Both the position numbers and the translations under genes were made by a program. Source: Rhodanobacteraceae bacterium ZG21-1 (lineage in GTDB: Bacteria; Pseudomonadota; Gammaproteobacteria; Xanthomonadales; Rhodanobacteraceae). Taken from it: 64,000 nt of DNA. The notes beneath the pieces are model-generated. The model was not told where the DNA came from, did not search any database, and was given only the letters and a program-made list of their open reading frames with translations. This document shows positions 62,756 through 64,000 of this stretch, piece by piece (within the stretch, counting starts at the first letter, position 1; each line of letters starts with the position of its first letter). The DNA is taken from positions 806,001 through 870,000 of the forward strand of contig JAJEJU010000024.1 of NCBI GenBank assembly GCA_021390615.1, given 5' to 3'.

Positions 62756-63571
62756 ATGGTATTCGGCAAGAAGATCGGTCTGGCAGTCGGCGTGCTGCTG
62801 TCCGTCGCATGGGCCCCGGCGTTCGCCGCCCAGCCCAGCGAGCAGCAGGTGCGCAAGCTGATGGACGTGATCGGCCTCGGCAATTCGCTCAGCCAGATGA
62901 ACAGTCAGGTGGCGGCCAGCATGAAACAGGCCCTGCCGTGCGTGTCCACGCACTACTGGGACAGCTATATCAACGACAACAGCAAGCAGGAATTCATCGG
63001 CCGCCTGGTGCCGGTCTACCAGAAGCACTTCAGCGCCGATGAGGTCGATGGCCTGATCAAGTTCTACAGCTCGCCGCTGGGGCAGAAGGTGCTGACCGAG
63101 ATGCCGCTGGCGATGGCCGAGGCCAACCAGGCTGGTCAGCAGTGGAGCCACGAGCACGGCCAGCAGATGATCGACAAGCTGAAGCAGGCCGGCACCCTGG
63201 CCGCCGACGGGCGCTGCCCGGGGACGGCTGCGCCCTCGGGCACGAGTCTGGCGCCGGCATCTGCGGCCACGACGGCTGCCGACGACGGCGATGACGATGA
63301 CGGCGAGAAGGCCGCGCCGGTCGCTGTGCCGGTCCATGGCACCACCCATCGGCATGCCGGCACCACCACGCGCAAGCACGTGCCTGCCCACAAGACCACG
63401 CCGGCCAAGAAGACCACCAGCAAGAGCAAGCATCCGGCGACCAAGTCGGCGAGCGAGGCGGCCGGCAAGTCCGGCACTGCGACGAGCGGCCATCCGGCGA
63501 CCACCACGACCAAGAAGAAGGCCAAGCCTGCCGCCACGCCGGCGACGCCCCCTTCCGGGCAGGGCGGCTAG
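62756..63571 (+). CDS. DUF2059 exported protein with Lys/Thr-rich tail
   Basis: 271 residues from ATG 62756 behind AGGAGG. A signal peptide (LAVGVLLSVAWAPAFA) is followed by a DUF2059 domain (QVRKLMDVIGLGNSLSQMNSQVAASMKQAL...LVPVYQKHFSADEVDGLIKFYSSPLGQKVLTEMPLAMAEANQAGQQW), a short helical domain of exported proteins. From about residue 165 the chain is low-complexity, with an acidic DDGDDDDGE patch and then Lys/Thr/Ala repeats with several HATT-like pieces. This tail may bind cell wall or nucleic acid. It is divergent from uvrA. Function unknown. Confidence 0.8.
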   Translation: MVFGKKIGLAVGVLLSVAWAPAFAAQPSEQQVRKLMDVIGLGNSLSQMNSQVAASMKQALPCVSTHYWDSYINDNSKQEFIGRLVPVYQKHFSADEVDGLIKFYSSPLGQKVLTEMPLAMAEANQAGQQWSHEHGQQMIDKLKQAGTLAADGRCPGTAAPSGTSLAPASAATTAADDGDDDDGEKAAPVAVPVHGTTHRHAGTTTRKHVPAHKTTPAKKTTSKSKHPATKSASEAAGKSGTATSGHPATTTTKKKAKPAATPATPPSGQGG

Positions 63572-63587
63572 GCCAGGTGGTCAGTAA

Positions 63588-63617
63588 TTGACCAGCCGGT
63601 CCGGCGGCGGCTATACT
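63588..63617 (+). promoter_or_regulatory. Sigma-70 promoter of rplU
   Basis: TTGACC (63588-63593) and TATACT (63612-63617) with an 18-base spacer, about 67 bases before the rplU ATG. It is one of the best -35/-10 pairs in the window. Confidence 0.8.
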
Positions 63618-63684
63618 TGCCAGTCCGTCGGGCCGGAATCGGTCCGGCGGAACCCACGAGAATAACGACAGAAGGGATCCTCCC

Positions 63685-63999
63685 ATGAGTTATGCAGTCA
63701 TCAAGACCGGTGGCAAGCAGTACCGCGTGCAGCAGGGCGACGTCCTGCGCGTGGAGCTGCTGTCCGCCGACGAAGGCGCCAGCGTGAGCTTCGACGAAGT
63801 TCTGCTGGTCGGCAGCGGCGAATCGATCACCGTGGGCGCGCCCACCGTGGCCGGCGCCACCGTCAGCGCCACCGTGCGCAAGCACGGCCGCGCCGACAAG
63901 ATCCGCATCGTCAAGTTCCGCCGCCGCAAGCACTACAAGCGGCAGCAGGGACATCGCCAGCATTTCACCGAAATCGAGATCACGGGCATCAACGCCTGA
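63685..63999 (+). CDS. rplU: 50S ribosomal protein L21
   Basis: 104 residues from ATG 63685. The start [26 protein letters not shown] and the tail [31 protein letters not shown] are invariant features of L21, which binds 23S rRNA in the large subunit. rpmA would be expected just beyond the right edge. A ribosome binding site (GAAGGGA) lies 11 bases upstream and a strong promoter is at 63588-63617. Confidence 0.98.
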   Translation: MSYAVIKTGGKQYRVQQGDVLRVELLSADEGASVSFDEVLLVGSGESITVGAPTVAGATVSATVRKHGRADKIRIVKFRRRKHYKRQQGHRQHFTEIEITGINA

Positions 64000-64000
64000 G

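Overview
The window is chromosomal DNA of a GC-rich gammaproteobacterium, most likely Xanthomonadales and within them the Rhodanobacteraceae (Dyella, Frateuria, Rhodanobacter, Luteibacter type). This is an inference from the strong G/C bias at third codon positions, the alaS-csrA-tRNA-Ser order at the left end, the short BamC next to dapA, the pcnB-folK-panBCD run, and the general look of the proteins. No rRNA, CRISPR array or intact prophage was seen.

Layout. 1-1000: end of alaS, csrA and tRNA-Ser(GCU) with a clear terminator. 1000-3970: a small accessory patch beside the tRNA, holding a lipoprotein, an orphan PD-(D/E)XK-like protein, a decayed IS3-family element and about 1 kb with no recognisable gene. 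3970-5870: a Cache/HAMP membrane sensor without an output domain, followed by a DUF4388-type protein. 6480-8500: a complete quorum-sensing locus (luxI, an RsaM-type DUF4902 gene, luxR) with two lux boxes at nearly the same distance from luxI and from the rsaM-like gene. 8530-18165 (minus strand): phoB-phoR-ppk1-glycolipid glycosyltransferase-membrane phosphatase-ppx-cyclophilin-lpxH, a cluster joining phosphate sensing, polyphosphate metabolism and probable membrane-lipid work. 18340-24700: bepA, glutaredoxin, an AhpD-like protein, NAD-type isocitrate dehydrogenase, a 7-TM AraC regulator and a serine hydrolase.

25000-27540 holds an ECF41 sigma factor and its carboxymuconolactone-decarboxylase partner. 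Both are preceded by an ECF41-type promoter (TGTCACG or GGTCACG, 16 bases, CGTC), and lpxO follows. 27600-33510: thiD, phoH-like, bcp, a new small four-cysteine ORF, gcvR, dapA, bamC and fdxA. 33630-37990: tRNA-Glu(CUC), pcnB, folK, panB, panC and panD. 38025-44850: queG, nnr (probably a leaderless mRNA), tsaE, amiC and mutL. This is the usual tsaE-amiC-mutL housekeeping run.

44920-59100 is more variable: tandem overlapping DUF1684 genes, two crotonase-family enzymes, a periplasmic FKBP isomerase, DUF1289, a Nudix CoA hydrolase, a sulfurtransferase, a secreted GH31 glucosidase, a DUF4139 protein, a secreted GH29 fucosidase, a GNAT and an AraC regulator. 59110-64000: thioesterase and uvrA (ATGA overlap), a DUF2059 protein and rplU with a good sigma-70 promoter.

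The most promising signals for follow-up are the quorum-sensing locus with duplicated lux-box geometry, the self-wired ECF41 module, the Pho/polyphosphate/glycolipid cluster with a TM-phosphatase fusion, and the Cache/DUF4388 pair. No single wholly new system is proven by the sequence alone.
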